Part shown: piece after piece, positions 36,442-45,361 of the stretch
Layout: every line of letters starts with the position of its first letter
Position numbering within the stretch: the first letter of the stretch is position 1
Assembly (NCBI RefSeq): GCF_900007165.1
Contig: NZ_CYGY02000074.1
Span: 1 to 64,000, forward strand
Source: Paraburkholderia piptadeniae
GTDB lineage: Bacteria > Pseudomonadota > Gammaproteobacteria > Burkholderiales > Burkholderiaceae
Reading direction: 5' to 3'
DNA length: 64,000 nt
Notes under the pieces: model-generated
Seen by the model: the letters and a program-made list of their open reading frames with translations, nothing else
Databases searched by the model: none
Told to the model about the DNA's origin: nothing
Translations under genes and position numbers: made by a program

Positions 36442-36966
36442 TCAAGCGACCAGGTTGTTGAAGTGTCGCGTCACCTTCGGCTCAAGATCGCGAGCCTCCT
36501 TCATCAGATTGATCTGCTTCGCCGATCTCGCCACTTCGAAGACCTCAGGTGCGATGTCATAGCCGCCGCGATCGTGCATCCATTCGAGCACGTCCGACAG
36601 ATGCCACAGCGACGTGCTGCCCTCATGAACGGGCGCGGGAAATTCCGTGGCATGCGATTGCATCAGCTTGCGCATGTTCTGGCGCGACACGCCCGCCACT
36701 TCCGCAACATCCGTCAGTCCGACGAAATCCGGTGCGGCCTCGACCAACTGTGCCGTCGACACCGCGCGGCGCACGTCCTTCAGCGCGCTGACGAGCGCAT
36801 GCGTCGCGCTTTTCGCCTCGCGAGCAAACGCGAGCGCAAGGCGCCCAGGCTGACCGACACCCACGGTTGCATCGTCGCAACCTTGCTGCGCGAGACGCTC
36901 GACGATCTCGTCGTGATCGCAGTCTTCCGCGCTCAGACGGTACTTCAGTGTGAAGGTGTATTCCAT
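36442..36966 (-). CDS. helix-turn-helix DNA-binding protein, antitoxin-like partner of the HicA-like gene
   Basis: A 174-aa protein of no assigned function. Residues about 1-80 could fold as alternating strands and helices (YTFTLKYRLS, DEIVERLAQQGCDDATV, GRLALAFAREAKSATHALVSALKDV). Residues about 90-125 form a helix-turn-helix reading DFVGLTDVAEVAGVSRQNMRKLM, and a WHLSDVLEWM motif follows as in excisionase/AlpA-type proteins. AGGAG precedes the ATG, 26 bp after the stop of the small HicA-like gene. It is the natural candidate to bind the palindrome at 37364-37379. Similar proteins are usually annotated only as DNA-binding. Confidence 0.75.
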   Translation of the reverse strand: MEYTFTLKYRLSAEDCDHDEIVERLAQQGCDDATVGVGQPGRLALAFAREAKSATHALVSALKDVRRAVSTAQLVEAAPDFVGLTDVAEVAGVSRQNMRKLMQSHATEFPAPVHEGSTSLWHLSDVLEWMHDRGGYDIAPEVFEVARSAKQINLMKEARDLEPKVTRHFNNLVA

Positions 36967-36992
36967 GTTTGCTCCTTGTCCTTCCCTGGTTG

Positions 36993-37331
36993 CTACTCCT
37001 GTTGCTCTTCTTGCTGCCCGTGCTGCTGTTGCGCCCGCGCTCGCCTTTTCGCTTCGGCAATCACGCGCAGAGAAATGACCTTGTGCCGATGCGGCGCGCA
37101 ATTCTCCACGATGCGGCGCAAGGTTCTGGCGTGACTGACTGCATTGCGCGGCGTGCACCAGATGCTGGTGATGCAAAACTCGCCACATCGACAATCGGTG
37201 TCGTTGTAGGGGCAATACATTCGCCCCCAGGCATGCCCGCAGCCCGTGCCTGGCACGACGCGCCAGCCGTTTTCTTCTGCATAGCCGAGTGCTGACTCGA
37301 CTTCCTTCTTCGAATGAGTTCGACGATTCAT
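36993..37331 (-). CDS. small cysteine-rich HicA-like protein, function unknown
   Basis: A 112-aa conserved hypothetical protein. The N-terminal helix KKEVESALGYAEENGWRVV and GHAWGRMYCP, followed by CRCGEFCITSIWCTP and HARTLRRIVENC, match the helix-strand-strand-strand-helix order of HicA mRNA interferases. GHAW stands where HicA has its G-S-H catalytic histidine. Five cysteines between residues about 40 and 59 could bind metal, unlike classical HicA. The last ~30 residues are Arg/Gln-rich and disordered. It is the first gene of a two-gene unit with an HTH protein. The toxin role is inference from fold pattern and context. Confidence 0.65.
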   Translation of the reverse strand: MNRRTHSKKEVESALGYAEENGWRVVPGTGCGHAWGRMYCPYNDTDCRCGEFCITSIWCTPRNAVSHARTLRRIVENCAPHRHKVISLRVIAEAKRRARAQQQHGQQEEQQE

Positions 37332-37343
37332 GAACGACTCCAG

Positions 37344-37379
37344 TCTATAGCTTCCGCCACGAGGTTGTCAAGTGACAAC
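37344..37379 (-). promoter_or_regulatory. promoter with overlapping palindromic operator for the HicA-like/HTH pair
   Basis: On the minus strand TTGACA (37366-37371) and TATAGA (37344-37349) are separated by 16 bp. The perfect inverted repeat GTTGTCA-CT-TGACAAC (37364-37379) covers the -35 element. This is the expected layout for autorepression by the HTH product. The -10 lies only 12 nt before the ATG, so the mRNA would be almost leaderless. Confidence 0.6.
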
Positions 37380-37491
37380 CAATGAACGATCAATTTCCGT
37401 CCATCAGATGCCGATACTAGCGGCTCGCGACGCGCATGAACGATCTGGAGACCTGAATTGGCCATCCGGACGAGGTTTGCAGGACGACAAT

Positions 37492-37521
37492 AAAAAACGC
37501 CACGGCATGCCGTGGCGTTTT
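37492..37521 (-). terminator. Rho-independent terminator of the RND efflux operon
   Basis: ACGCCACGGCA and TGCCGTGGCGT form a perfect palindrome (37497-37518). Read leftwards it is followed by T6. It lies about 45 bp after the stop of the outer-membrane component gene. Confidence 0.9.
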
Positions 37522-37562
37522 GCGTGAAGCAAGGAAAGGGTGCTGTCGATCCAGCCAGAAGC

Positions 37563-39080
37563 TCAGCCCGACGTCGCAGCCGATGCTGCAACGGGCGCGC
37601 TGGCCGCGCCGTAGTCGACGGGTGCGTCGGCGGGACGCGGCTGCTCGCCCGCGTGCTCGATCCAGCCGCCGCCGAGCGCCTTGTACAGATCGACGAGGTT
37701 CGTCAGACGCTGCGTGCGCGCCGTGATCAGCAACTGCTGCGCGTCGTACAGGGCGGTCTGCGCGGTCAGCACGGCGAGATAGCTGTCGACGCCGTTCCGG
37801 TAACGCAGGTCCGACAGATCGAGTCGACGCTGTTCCGCGAACGTGTCGCGTTCGAGCGCCTTGATCTGCTGATCGTACGTGCCGCGCGCAGCGAGCCCGT
37901 CGGCCACTTCGCGGAACGCCGTCTGGATCGTCTTCTCGTACTGCGCGATCTGGATGTTCTTCTCGACGTTTGCGAGATCGAGGTTTGCGCGGTTCTGGCC
38001 GCCTTCGAAGATCGGCAACGTGATCTGCGGCGCGAAGCTCCACGCCGCCGAACCCGGCTTGAACAGTCCGCCGAGCGTCGGGCTCAGCGTGCCGAAGCTG
38101 CCTGTCAGAGAAACGCGCGGGAAGAACGCTGCGCGCGCCGCGCCGATGTTCGCGTTGGCCGCCAGCAGGTTCTGCTCGGCCTCCATGATGTCGGGACGGC
38201 GCGTGAGCAGATCCGACGGCAGACCGGCGGGAATGTCGGTCAGCAGGTCCTGGTCGTTGAGCGCAAGTCCGCTCGGCATATCAGTCGGCAACGGTTCGCC
38301 GATGAGTAGCACGAGCGCATTCTCAGCCTGTGCCCGCAGACGCGCTTGTGACTGAAGATTCGCATTCGCCTGTTCGACAACTGTCTCAGCCTGACGCAGA
38401 TCGAGTTCAGAACCTGTGCCCGTGTCGTACTGCAGCTTCGTGATGCGATACGACTCTTGCGCGGTCTTGAGCGTGTCCTGCGTGACCCTCAACGAATCGT
38501 CAAAGGCGAGCACCGTCAGATACTGATCCGCGACAGAAGCGACCAGTGCGATCTCCGCGGCCTTGCGCGCCTGCGCCGTCGCCAGATATTTCGCGAGCGC
38601 CTGGTCCTTCAGGCTGCGGATGCGGCCGAAGAAGTCGATTTCCCACGATGCGTTCAGACCGACCGAGTACTGGTTGGAAATCGTCCGGCCGAAGAACGAC
38701 AGGTCCTTCGGCGTGCGCTGCTTCGTCTGCGACGCGACGGCGTCGATCGTCGGCATCAGCGCCGCGCGCGCGATCTGATACTGCGCGCGCGAAGCCTCGA
38801 TGTTCAGCACCGACACGCGCAGATCGCGGTTGTTCTTCAGCGCGATATCGATCAGCTGTTGCAGCCGCTGATCGACGAAGAAATCGCGCCAGCCGATTTC
38901 GACGGCCGCCTGGCCGTTCGCCGAATGCGCGCCTGCGCCAGGCGCGGGCTGCGTCGCGTAGACACCGTCACTCGGGAACGCGCCCGACACCGGTGCGGCG
39001 GGCCGCTCGTACTTCGGCTCCATCGTGCAGCCTGCGGCGAAGAGCGCGACTGCCACTGCCATCAAAGAATATTTACGCAT
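37563..39080 (-). CDS. efflux RND outer membrane lipoprotein (OprM/OprB-like, NodT family)
   Basis: The outer-membrane channel of the tripartite pump, 505 aa. The signal sequence ends in a lipobox (LFAAGC, acylated Cys at about residue 18). Two outer-membrane-efflux repeats follow (about residues 70-270 and 290-480), including FGRIRSLKDQALAKYLATAQARKAAEIALVASVADQY and ANANIGAARAAFFPRVSLTGSFG. ATG 39080 is set by the signal peptide; GAGG lies just upstream. It is the third gene of the operon, 10 bp after the RND pump gene. The arrangement corresponds to BpeAB-OprB of Burkholderia. Confidence 0.93.
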   Translation of the reverse strand: MRKYSLMAVAVALFAAGCTMEPKYERPAAPVSGAFPSDGVYATQPAPGAGAHSANGQAAVEIGWRDFFVDQRLQQLIDIALKNNRDLRVSVLNIEASRAQYQIARAALMPTIDAVASQTKQRTPKDLSFFGRTISNQYSVGLNASWEIDFFGRIRSLKDQALAKYLATAQARKAAEIALVASVADQYLTVLAFDDSLRVTQDTLKTAQESYRITKLQYDTGTGSELDLRQAETVVEQANANLQSQARLRAQAENALVLLIGEPLPTDMPSGLALNDQDLLTDIPAGLPSDLLTRRPDIMEAEQNLLAANANIGAARAAFFPRVSLTGSFGTLSPTLGGLFKPGSAAWSFAPQITLPIFEGGQNRANLDLANVEKNIQIAQYEKTIQTAFREVADGLAARGTYDQQIKALERDTFAEQRRLDLSDLRYRNGVDSYLAVLTAQTALYDAQQLLITARTQRLTNLVDLYKALGGGWIEHAGEQPRPADAPVDYGAASAPVAASAATSG

Positions 39081-39090
39081 CTCAATGTCC

Positions 39091-42000
39091 TCAGCTGGCG
39101 TTGCCCGGACCGCTGCCGCCCTGCGGGTCATGCGGATGGTGCTCGTTGTAGTGTTTCAGCGCCTCGTCGGGGTCTTCCTTCTCGCCGGTGAACTTCGCGC
39201 GAATCACGACGAAGAACATCGGGATCATGAAAATCGCGAGGAAGGTCGCCGTCAGCATGCCGCCGATCACGCCCGTACCGATCGCGTGCTGGCTTGCCGA
39301 GCCCGCGCCGTTACTGATCGCGAGCGGCAGCACGCCGAGAATGAACGCGAGCGACGTCATCAGGATCGGACGCAGCCGCAGACGCGCCGCTTCGAGCGCC
39401 GCTTCGATCGGGCCCATGCCTTCGCCCTGCTGCAGCTCGCGCGCGAATTCCACGATCAGAATCGCGTTCTTCGCGGACAGGCCCACCGTCGTCAGCAGAC
39501 CGACCTGGAAGAACACGTCGTTCTCCAGTCCGCGCAGCGTCGCGGCCAGCAGCGCGCCCAGCACGCCGAGCGGCACGACCATGATCACCGAGAACGGAAT
39601 CGACCAGCTTTCATACAGCGCCGCGAGACACAGGAACACGACGAGGATCGAGATGCCGTACAGGATCGGCGCCTGCGAGCCGGACTGGCGTTCCTGGAAC
39701 GACAGACCTGTCCATTCGTAGCCGATACCCGTCGGCAACTTCGCCGCCAGCGCTTCCATCGCCGTCATCGCCTGGCCCGTCGACTTGCCCGGCGCCGCCT
39801 GACCCTGGATTTCCATCGCCGAAATGCCGTTATAGCGCTCGAGCTTCGGGGAACCGTAGGACCACTGGCCGCTTGCAAACGCCGTGAACGGCACTATCCC
39901 GCCCGACGTATTGCGCACGTACCAGTCGCTCAGGTTCTCCGGCGTCATGCGGAAGGGCGCGTCGGCTTGCAGATACACCTTCTTGATCCGGCTGTCCGTA
40001 TCGAGGAAGTTGTTGACGAACTGCGATGCCCATGCGATCGAGAACGTCTGGTCGATCGTCGCGAGGCTCACGCCCAGCGCCGACGCCTTCTCGTGGTCGA
40101 TCGACACCTTGAACTGCGGCGTATCGTTCAGCCCGTTCGGACGCACCTGCGCGAGCGTCGGGTCCTTCGAGGCCATGCCGAGCAGCTGGTTGCGCGCCGC
40201 CATCAGCTTTTCGTGGCCGAGACCCGCGCGATCCTGCAACTCGAAGTCGAAGCCCGACGCCGTGCCGAGTTCGGGAATCGACGGCGGATTCACCGGGTAC
40301 ACGGTCGCGTTCTTGTACGTCGAGAAGTGCATGAACATCCGGCCGACCAGCGCCTGCACCTTCTGATCCGCATGCTGACGCTCCGAATAATCCTTCATCC
40401 GCACGAACACGAGACCGGAGTTCTGGCCACGGCCCGCGAAGCTGAAGCCGTTCACCGTGAACGTCGATTCGACGATCGACTTCTCGTCGTTCAGCAGATA
40501 GTCGGAGATGTCCTTCAGCGCGCGCGCCGTGGTTTCCTGCGTCGAGCCCGACGGCGTCTGCACCAGCACGAACATCGTGCCCTGGTCTTCGTCGGGCAGG
40601 AACGACTTCGGCAGACGCACGAACAGCAGACCCACGGCGACGATCACCACCAGATAGATGATGAGCCAGCGGCCCGAGCGCTTGATCACATGGTGCACGC
40701 CCGCGTGGTACTTGTCGCGGCTCTTGTCGAAGGTGCGGTTGAACCAGCCGAAGAAGCCCTTCTTCTCTTCGTGATGGCCCTGCGGAATCGGCTTGAGGAT
40801 CGTCGCGCACAGCGCCGGCGTGAGAATGAGCGCGACCAGCACGGACAGCACCATCGCCGCCACGATGGTCAGCGAGAACTGCCGGTAGATCGCGCCGACC
40901 GAGCCGCCCGAGAACGCCACGGGCACGAACACGGCGGAGAGCACGAGCGCCACGCCGACCAGTGCGCCCGTGATCTGGCCCATCGCCTTGCGGGTTGCGT
41001 CGCGCGGCGACAAGCCTTCTTCCGACATCACCCGCTCGACGTTCTCCACGACCACGATCGCGTCGTCCACCAGCAGGCCGATTGCGAGCACGAGACCGAA
41101 CATCGACAGCACGTTGATCGAGAAGCCCACCGCGCTCATGATCGCGAACGTACCGAGCAGCACCACGGGCACCGCGATCGTCGGTATCAGCGTCGCGCGC
41201 AGGTTCTGCAGGAACAGGTACATCACGAGGAACACCAGCACGATGCCTTCGAGGAGCGTCTTGACCACTTCCTCGATCGACAGGCGCACGAACGGCGTCG
41301 TGTCGTACGGGTACTTCACGACGAGACCGTGCGGGAAGTACTTCGACAGCTGGTCGATCTTGTCGCGCACGGCCTTCGCCGTCGCCAGCGCGTTCGCGCC
41401 CGTCGCCAGCTGGATACCGAAGCCCGCCGTCGGCTGGCCGTTGTACTTGGTGTCGAAGTTGTAGTTTTCGCCGCCCAGTTCGATGCGCGCCACGTCCTTG
41501 ATGCGGACCTGCGAGCCGTCCTGATTCACCTTCAGCAACACGTTGCCGAACTGCTCGGGCGTGTTCAGCAGCGTCGCCTCGGTGATCGTCGCCTGCAGCA
41601 GCTGGCCCGGAATCGACGGCGTGCCGCCGAGCGAGCCGCCCGCCACCTGGACGTTCTGCGCCTGCAGCGCGGTTTCGACATCCACGGGCGTGAGCCCAAA
41701 GTTAGTCAGCTTGTGCGCGTCGAGCCAGATCCGCATCGCGTACTGCGAGCCGAACAGCGTGACGGTACCCACGCCGTCGATACGGCTCACCGGGTCCTGC
41801 ACGTTCGACGCGACATAGTTCGCGAGGTCGTACTTGCTCATGCTGCCGTCCGTCGACACGAACGCCAGCACCAGCAGGAAGCTGCTGCTCGACTTCGTCA
41901 CCTTCGTGCCGAGCTGCTGCACCACTTGCGGCAGGAGCGGCGTCGCGAGCTGCAGCTTGTTCTGCACCTGCACCTGCGCGATGTCCGGGTTCGTCCCGGG

Positions 42001-42285
42001 TGCGAACGTCAGCGTGATGGTCGCCGTGCCCGAATCGTCCGAAGTCGACGACAGATACAGCAGGTGGTCGAGGCCGCTCATCTGCTGCTCGATCACCTGC
42101 GTGACGGTGTTTTCAACCGTTTTTGCCGATGCGCCCGGATAGGTCGCGCTGACCTGCACGGCAGGCGGCGCAATCGTCGGGTATTGCGCGACCGGCAGCG
42201 TGAAGATCGACGCCAGACCCGCCAGCATCAGAATGATGGCGATCACCCATGCAAAGATCGGGCGATCGATAAAAAACTTTGCCAT
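39091..42285 (-). CDS. multidrug efflux RND transporter permease (HAE-1 family, AcrB/MexB/BpeB-like)
   Basis: The proton-driven inner-membrane pump, 1064 aa, typical length. Twelve membrane segments and two large periplasmic loops are evident. Family landmarks: MAKFFIDRPIFAWVIAIILMLAG at the start, YPTIAPPAVQVSATYPGASA, and GLLVDDAIVVVENVERVM with the proton-relay Asp pair around residue 406. The C-terminal half has FVNNFLDTDSR and SAKNAILIVEFARELQQGEG. GGGAG precedes the ATG, 18 bp after the adaptor gene. It works with the adaptor at 42304 and the channel at 37563. Confidence 0.97.
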   Translation of the reverse strand: MAKFFIDRPIFAWVIAIILMLAGLASIFTLPVAQYPTIAPPAVQVSATYPGASAKTVENTVTQVIEQQMSGLDHLLYLSSTSDDSGTATITLTFAPGTNPDIAQVQVQNKLQLATPLLPQVVQQLGTKVTKSSSSFLLVLAFVSTDGSMSKYDLANYVASNVQDPVSRIDGVGTVTLFGSQYAMRIWLDAHKLTNFGLTPVDVETALQAQNVQVAGGSLGGTPSIPGQLLQATITEATLLNTPEQFGNVLLKVNQDGSQVRIKDVARIELGGENYNFDTKYNGQPTAGFGIQLATGANALATAKAVRDKIDQLSKYFPHGLVVKYPYDTTPFVRLSIEEVVKTLLEGIVLVFLVMYLFLQNLRATLIPTIAVPVVLLGTFAIMSAVGFSINVLSMFGLVLAIGLLVDDAIVVVENVERVMSEEGLSPRDATRKAMGQITGALVGVALVLSAVFVPVAFSGGSVGAIYRQFSLTIVAAMVLSVLVALILTPALCATILKPIPQGHHEEKKGFFGWFNRTFDKSRDKYHAGVHHVIKRSGRWLIIYLVVIVAVGLLFVRLPKSFLPDEDQGTMFVLVQTPSGSTQETTARALKDISDYLLNDEKSIVESTFTVNGFSFAGRGQNSGLVFVRMKDYSERQHADQKVQALVGRMFMHFSTYKNATVYPVNPPSIPELGTASGFDFELQDRAGLGHEKLMAARNQLLGMASKDPTLAQVRPNGLNDTPQFKVSIDHEKASALGVSLATIDQTFSIAWASQFVNNFLDTDSRIKKVYLQADAPFRMTPENLSDWYVRNTSGGIVPFTAFASGQWSYGSPKLERYNGISAMEIQGQAAPGKSTGQAMTAMEALAAKLPTGIGYEWTGLSFQERQSGSQAPILYGISILVVFLCLAALYESWSIPFSVIMVVPLGVLGALLAATLRGLENDVFFQVGLLTTVGLSAKNAILIVEFARELQQGEGMGPIEAALEAARLRLRPILMTSLAFILGVLPLAISNGAGSASQHAIGTGVIGGMLTATFLAIFMIPMFFVVIRAKFTGEKEDPDEALKHYNEHHPHDPQGGSGPGNAS

Positions 42286-42303
42286 GAAACAGGCTCCCTT
42301 TGA

Positions 42304-43557
42304 TTACGCGCCCGATGCAGCGGAGGCCGCAGCCGCGCCACTGGCTGGCTGCGCGCCGCCCGCAGCCGGCGAGCTCTGCGCGCCAGCGGCTGCCGCGTCC
42401 GACGCGGCGGCGGGTGCCGAGGGCAGTTGCGCCGGCACGCCCTTCGCCTGTGCGCCCGGACGGACCTTGTCGGTGCCTTGCACGATCACGCGGTCACCCG
42501 CATTCAGGCCACCATCGACCACCCAGTACTGGCCATACGTCGCCGACGTCTGCAGCACGCGCAACTCGACCTTGTCGTCCTTGTCGAGCACGAGCGCCGT
42601 TGGCTGGCCCTTCTGGTCGTGCGTGACGCCCACTTGCGGGACGAGCAGCGCGTTGTCGTTCATGCCCTCTTCGATGCGCGCGCGCACGAACATGCCCGGC
42701 AGCAGCACGTGGTCCTTGTTCGGGAAGATCGCGCGGATCGTCACCGAGCCCGTGGACTGATCGACCGTCACGTCGGTGAACTGCAGCTTGCCCTTCTCCG
42801 AATAGACACGGCCGTCTTCGAGAATCAGATCGACCTTGGCGGCGTTCGGACCGCTGGTCTTCAGACGGCCCTGCTGGATTTCGCGGCGCAGCTTCAGGCC
42901 CGCGAGGCTCGATTGCGTCACGTCGACATAAACCGGGTCCAGTTGCTGAACCGTCGACATCAGCGTCGCCTGACTTGCCTGCACGTACGCGCCCGGCGTC
43001 ACCTGGGAGATGCCGACCTGGCCCGTCACGGGCGAAACGACATCCGTGTAGCCGAGGTTGATCTGCGCGGTGTCGACGGCAGCCTTGCCTGCGGCGACAT
43101 CGGCAGCGGCCTGGCCTTCGGCGGCCACGGCGTTGTCGTAATCCTGCTTCGACACCGCGTTCGCCGCGACGAGCACCTTGTAGCGGTTCGCCTGCGCGGT
43201 CGTCGACGCGAGATTCGCCTGCGCCTTCGCGAGCGACGCCTTTGCGTTGTTCAGCGACGCGATGAACGGCGCCGGATCGATCTTGTACAGACGCTGGCCG
43301 GCCTTGACCTGCGTGCCTTCCGTGAATTCGCGGCGCAGCACGATGCCGTCGACACGCGCGCGCACCTGCGCGACGAGGAATGCACTGGTGCGGCCCGGCA
43401 GCTCGGTGACGACGGGCACGGACTGCGGCTGAACCGTGACGACGCCGACTTCGGGAGTTTGTGGCGGAGGTGCTGATTGTTTTTGTCCGCACGCTGCCAG
43501 CATTACGGCAGCCGTCGCGGCAGTGAGTAAGCGGAATGGAATCCGTTCGACGCGCAT
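42304..43557 (-). CDS. efflux RND periplasmic adaptor lipoprotein (AcrA/MexA/BpeA-like)
   Basis: Membrane fusion protein of 417 aa joining pump and outer-membrane channel. The lipoprotein signal ends in LAACGQ (Cys at about residue 22). The order is lipoyl/barrel-sandwich (TELPGRTSAFLVAQVRARVDGIVLRREFTEGTQVKAGQRLYKIDP), alpha-hairpin (KASLAKAQANLASTTAQANRYKVLV) and beta-barrel, with DYSEKGK-type text near the middle. The C-terminus is an Ala/Pro-rich tail of about 35 residues. AGAGG supports ATG 43557. It is the first gene of the operon, divergent from the TetR gene. Confidence 0.95.
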   Translation of the reverse strand: MRVERIPFRLLTAATAAVMLAACGQKQSAPPPQTPEVGVVTVQPQSVPVVTELPGRTSAFLVAQVRARVDGIVLRREFTEGTQVKAGQRLYKIDPAPFIASLNNAKASLAKAQANLASTTAQANRYKVLVAANAVSKQDYDNAVAAEGQAAADVAAGKAAVDTAQINLGYTDVVSPVTGQVGISQVTPGAYVQASQATLMSTVQQLDPVYVDVTQSSLAGLKLRREIQQGRLKTSGPNAAKVDLILEDGRVYSEKGKLQFTDVTVDQSTGSVTIRAIFPNKDHVLLPGMFVRARIEEGMNDNALLVPQVGVTHDQKGQPTALVLDKDDKVELRVLQTSATYGQYWVVDGGLNAGDRVIVQGTDKVRPGAQAKGVPAQLPSAPAAASDAAAAGAQSSPAAGGAQPASGAAAASAASGA

Positions 43558-43985
43558 GGAGCGACCTCTGTCAAAGACTGAGAAGGAAAAAGTGCGTGCA
43601 TCTCTCTCCGGAGAAGGCTGCGCACATCGGCGTCTCGACGACGACGCCATGACCGGACGCTCACGAATGCGCTTCCTGCGGGTGCACCCATTGCGAAATG
43701 CGCGAAACCGGGAATGCAGCACCGCGCCGCCCAATAATTGAGACAGCGCAAGGCACCTGTAAAAGGCAACAGTGACGGATATTAACCGTTCACTCCGACA
43801 TGAGCTATCCGATCGATGGGGTGCTATTATATATACATTCATGAATGCACGTAAAAGAGCGTTCAGCCCGAAAGAAGGCGTTCTCCCGAAAGATCGACCA
43901 GGCAATAACCGGCATGGGAAATGATCTTTATCACGCGCGTTTAAAAACGTCAGGGAAACCCCGTAATCACCCGCAGGTCACACGA
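43558..43985. promoter_or_regulatory. efflux operon / tetR divergent regulatory region
   Basis: 428 bp between the adaptor gene and the TetR gene. It contains the AcrR-like operator at 43830-43853 within an unusually AT-rich patch (TATTATATATACATTC). I see no additional gene. Confidence 0.6.
43830..43853 (+). promoter_or_regulatory. AcrR/BpeR-type operator
   Basis: A 24-bp inverted repeat with the perfect core CATTCATGAATG (43836-43847) and outer arms TATATA / CACGTA. It resembles the operator I recall for E. coli AcrR, with three differences. The TetR protein encoded 130 bp to the right is the likely ligand-responsive repressor of both divergent genes. Confidence 0.7.
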
Positions 43986-44621
43986 ATGGTCCGTCGAACC
44001 AAGGAAGAAGCGCAGGAGACGCGCACCCGCATCCTCGATGCCGCGGAAAAGGTCTTTTTTGAGAAAGGCGTGTCGCGCACTTCGCTGGCCGACATCGCGC
44101 AGACGGCGGGCGTCACGCGGGGGGCGATCTACTGGCATTTCGCCAACAAGGGCGAACTCTTCACGGAAATGTTCGACCGCGTGCTGCTACCGCTCGTCGA
44201 ACTGAAGGCGGCCTCGGTGGACCCGAACGAGGCCGATCCGCTCGGCCGCCTGATCGACATCTGCACCGTGTGCCTGCGCGACACGGCCAACGACCCGCAT
44301 CGCCGTCGCGTGTTCGAGATCCTCTTTCACAAGTGCGAGTTCGTCGAGGAAATGGGCCCCGTAATGGCGCGCTATCAGAACAACATGCGCGAAGGTCTCG
44401 CCAACATGCAGGTGGCGATGCGCAACGCGATCTCCAAAGGGCAGCTGCCGGCGGACATGAACGTTCCCGTCGCCGCATCGATGGTGCATGCGTTCATCAG
44501 CGGCTCGCTGCGCGATATGCTGTTCGTGCCCGAAGCGCTGGACTTCGGCCATTACGCGCGGCAGATGGTCGAAAGCATGATCGACGGGCTGCGCAGTCCG
44601 GCGTTGCGGCTGGGCGCCTGA
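43986..44621 (+). CDS. TetR family transcriptional repressor of the efflux operon (AcrR/BpeR-like)
   Basis: A 211-aa repressor. Its N-terminal HTH (residues about 10-57) reads ILDAAEKVFFEKGVSRTSLADIAQTAGVTRGAIYWHFANKGELF, very similar to AcrR/TtgR. The C-terminal effector-binding domain has the AcrR-type FEILFHKCEFVEEMGPV. The ATG at 43986 (MVRRTKEEAQ) matches the family start, and the open frame further upstream crosses the operator. It is divergent from the adaptor gene and should release the AcrR-like operator when a drug binds. Confidence 0.94.
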   Translation: MVRRTKEEAQETRTRILDAAEKVFFEKGVSRTSLADIAQTAGVTRGAIYWHFANKGELFTEMFDRVLLPLVELKAASVDPNEADPLGRLIDICTVCLRDTANDPHRRRVFEILFHKCEFVEEMGPVMARYQNNMREGLANMQVAMRNAISKGQLPADMNVPVAASMVHAFISGSLRDMLFVPEALDFGHYARQMVESMIDGLRSPALRLGA

Positions 44622-44731
44622 GGACGGGCGCCGTCAACAGGCTGTTCGTGCATGGGCTGGACCGCTTCTGACTGGCCGCAAAAAAGCCGGCTCACGCGCT
44701 TTTGACCGGCTCACGTTCACTTCGACTTCGT

Positions 44732-45361
44732 TCAGGCGACCGCCCTCGCGCGCGCCTTCTGATTCGACGCATAGATCGAACCGCGCTCGAGCTGGCCGCC
44801 CGACTCCACGGCCGCGATCCACTGCTGCGTGCTCGCCACCGCCGCGAAGCGCGACTGCAACACGACGCTTAACACGCGATGAATCTCCTCGGCGCTCGCG
44901 AAGCCCGCGCTATTCTCGTACGGCACCGAGCCCGTCGCGTCGTGCAGAAACTCGACGGCCAGTCCCATGTGCAGCGCGTGATTGATCGTCGATGCGTCGC
45001 AGTTGTGCGTCATGTAGCCGACCACCGTCAGCGTGTCGATGTCGCGCGCGGCCAGCCAGTCGGCGAGGTCCGTGTTCGTGAACGCGCTCGGCAGCGCTTT
45101 CTCGATGAAGTGATCGCGTTCCCGCGACGCCACCACGGGATGCAGTTCCGCGCCGTCGCTGCCGCGCGCGAAGATCGGCGCGCCGGGCGGCGTCAGGTTC
45201 TGCACGACGACAACGGGAATGCGCGCGGCGCGCGCCGCGTCGATTGCGCGGCCGATGTTCGCGAGCGATGTCTGCACGTCGGGGTATTCGATCGGCAGGT
45301 CGCCCGTGACGTATTCGTTCTGGACGTCGATGACGATCACGGCGCGACGGGGCGTCGACAT
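44732..45361 (-). CDS. cysteine hydrolase (isochorismatase family)
   Basis: A 209-aa isochorismatase-like hydrolase. The triad is visible as Asp in VIVIDVQNEYV, Lys in HFIEKALPSAF and Cys in VVGYMTHNCDAST. The presence of Cys distinguishes amidase-type members from isochorismatase itself. GAGGAGA precedes the ATG at 45361. It is divergent from a GlxA-type regulator gene 148 bp away, which probably controls it. The substrate, perhaps a nicotinamide- or carbamoyl-like amide, is unknown. Confidence 0.88.
   Translation of the reverse strand: MSTPRRAVIVIDVQNEYVTGDLPIEYPDVQTSLANIGRAIDAARAARIPVVVVQNLTPPGAPIFARGSDGAELHPVVASRERDHFIEKALPSAFTNTDLADWLAARDIDTLTVVGYMTHNCDASTINHALHMGLAVEFLHDATGSVPYENSAGFASAEEIHRVLSVVLQSRFAAVASTQQWIAAVESGGQLERGSIYASNQKARARAVA

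Noticed and set aside
36442..37215. Longer frame for the HTH protein starting at 37215
   Set aside because: It would overlap most of the small HicA-like gene. An AGGAG site and sequence character support the ATG at 36966.
39025..42303. A 1092-codon open frame antisense to the RND pump gene
   Set aside because: The sense strand encodes an unmistakable RND transporter. The antisense translation is Arg/His-rich without any family motif, as expected for the opposite strand of high-GC coding DNA.
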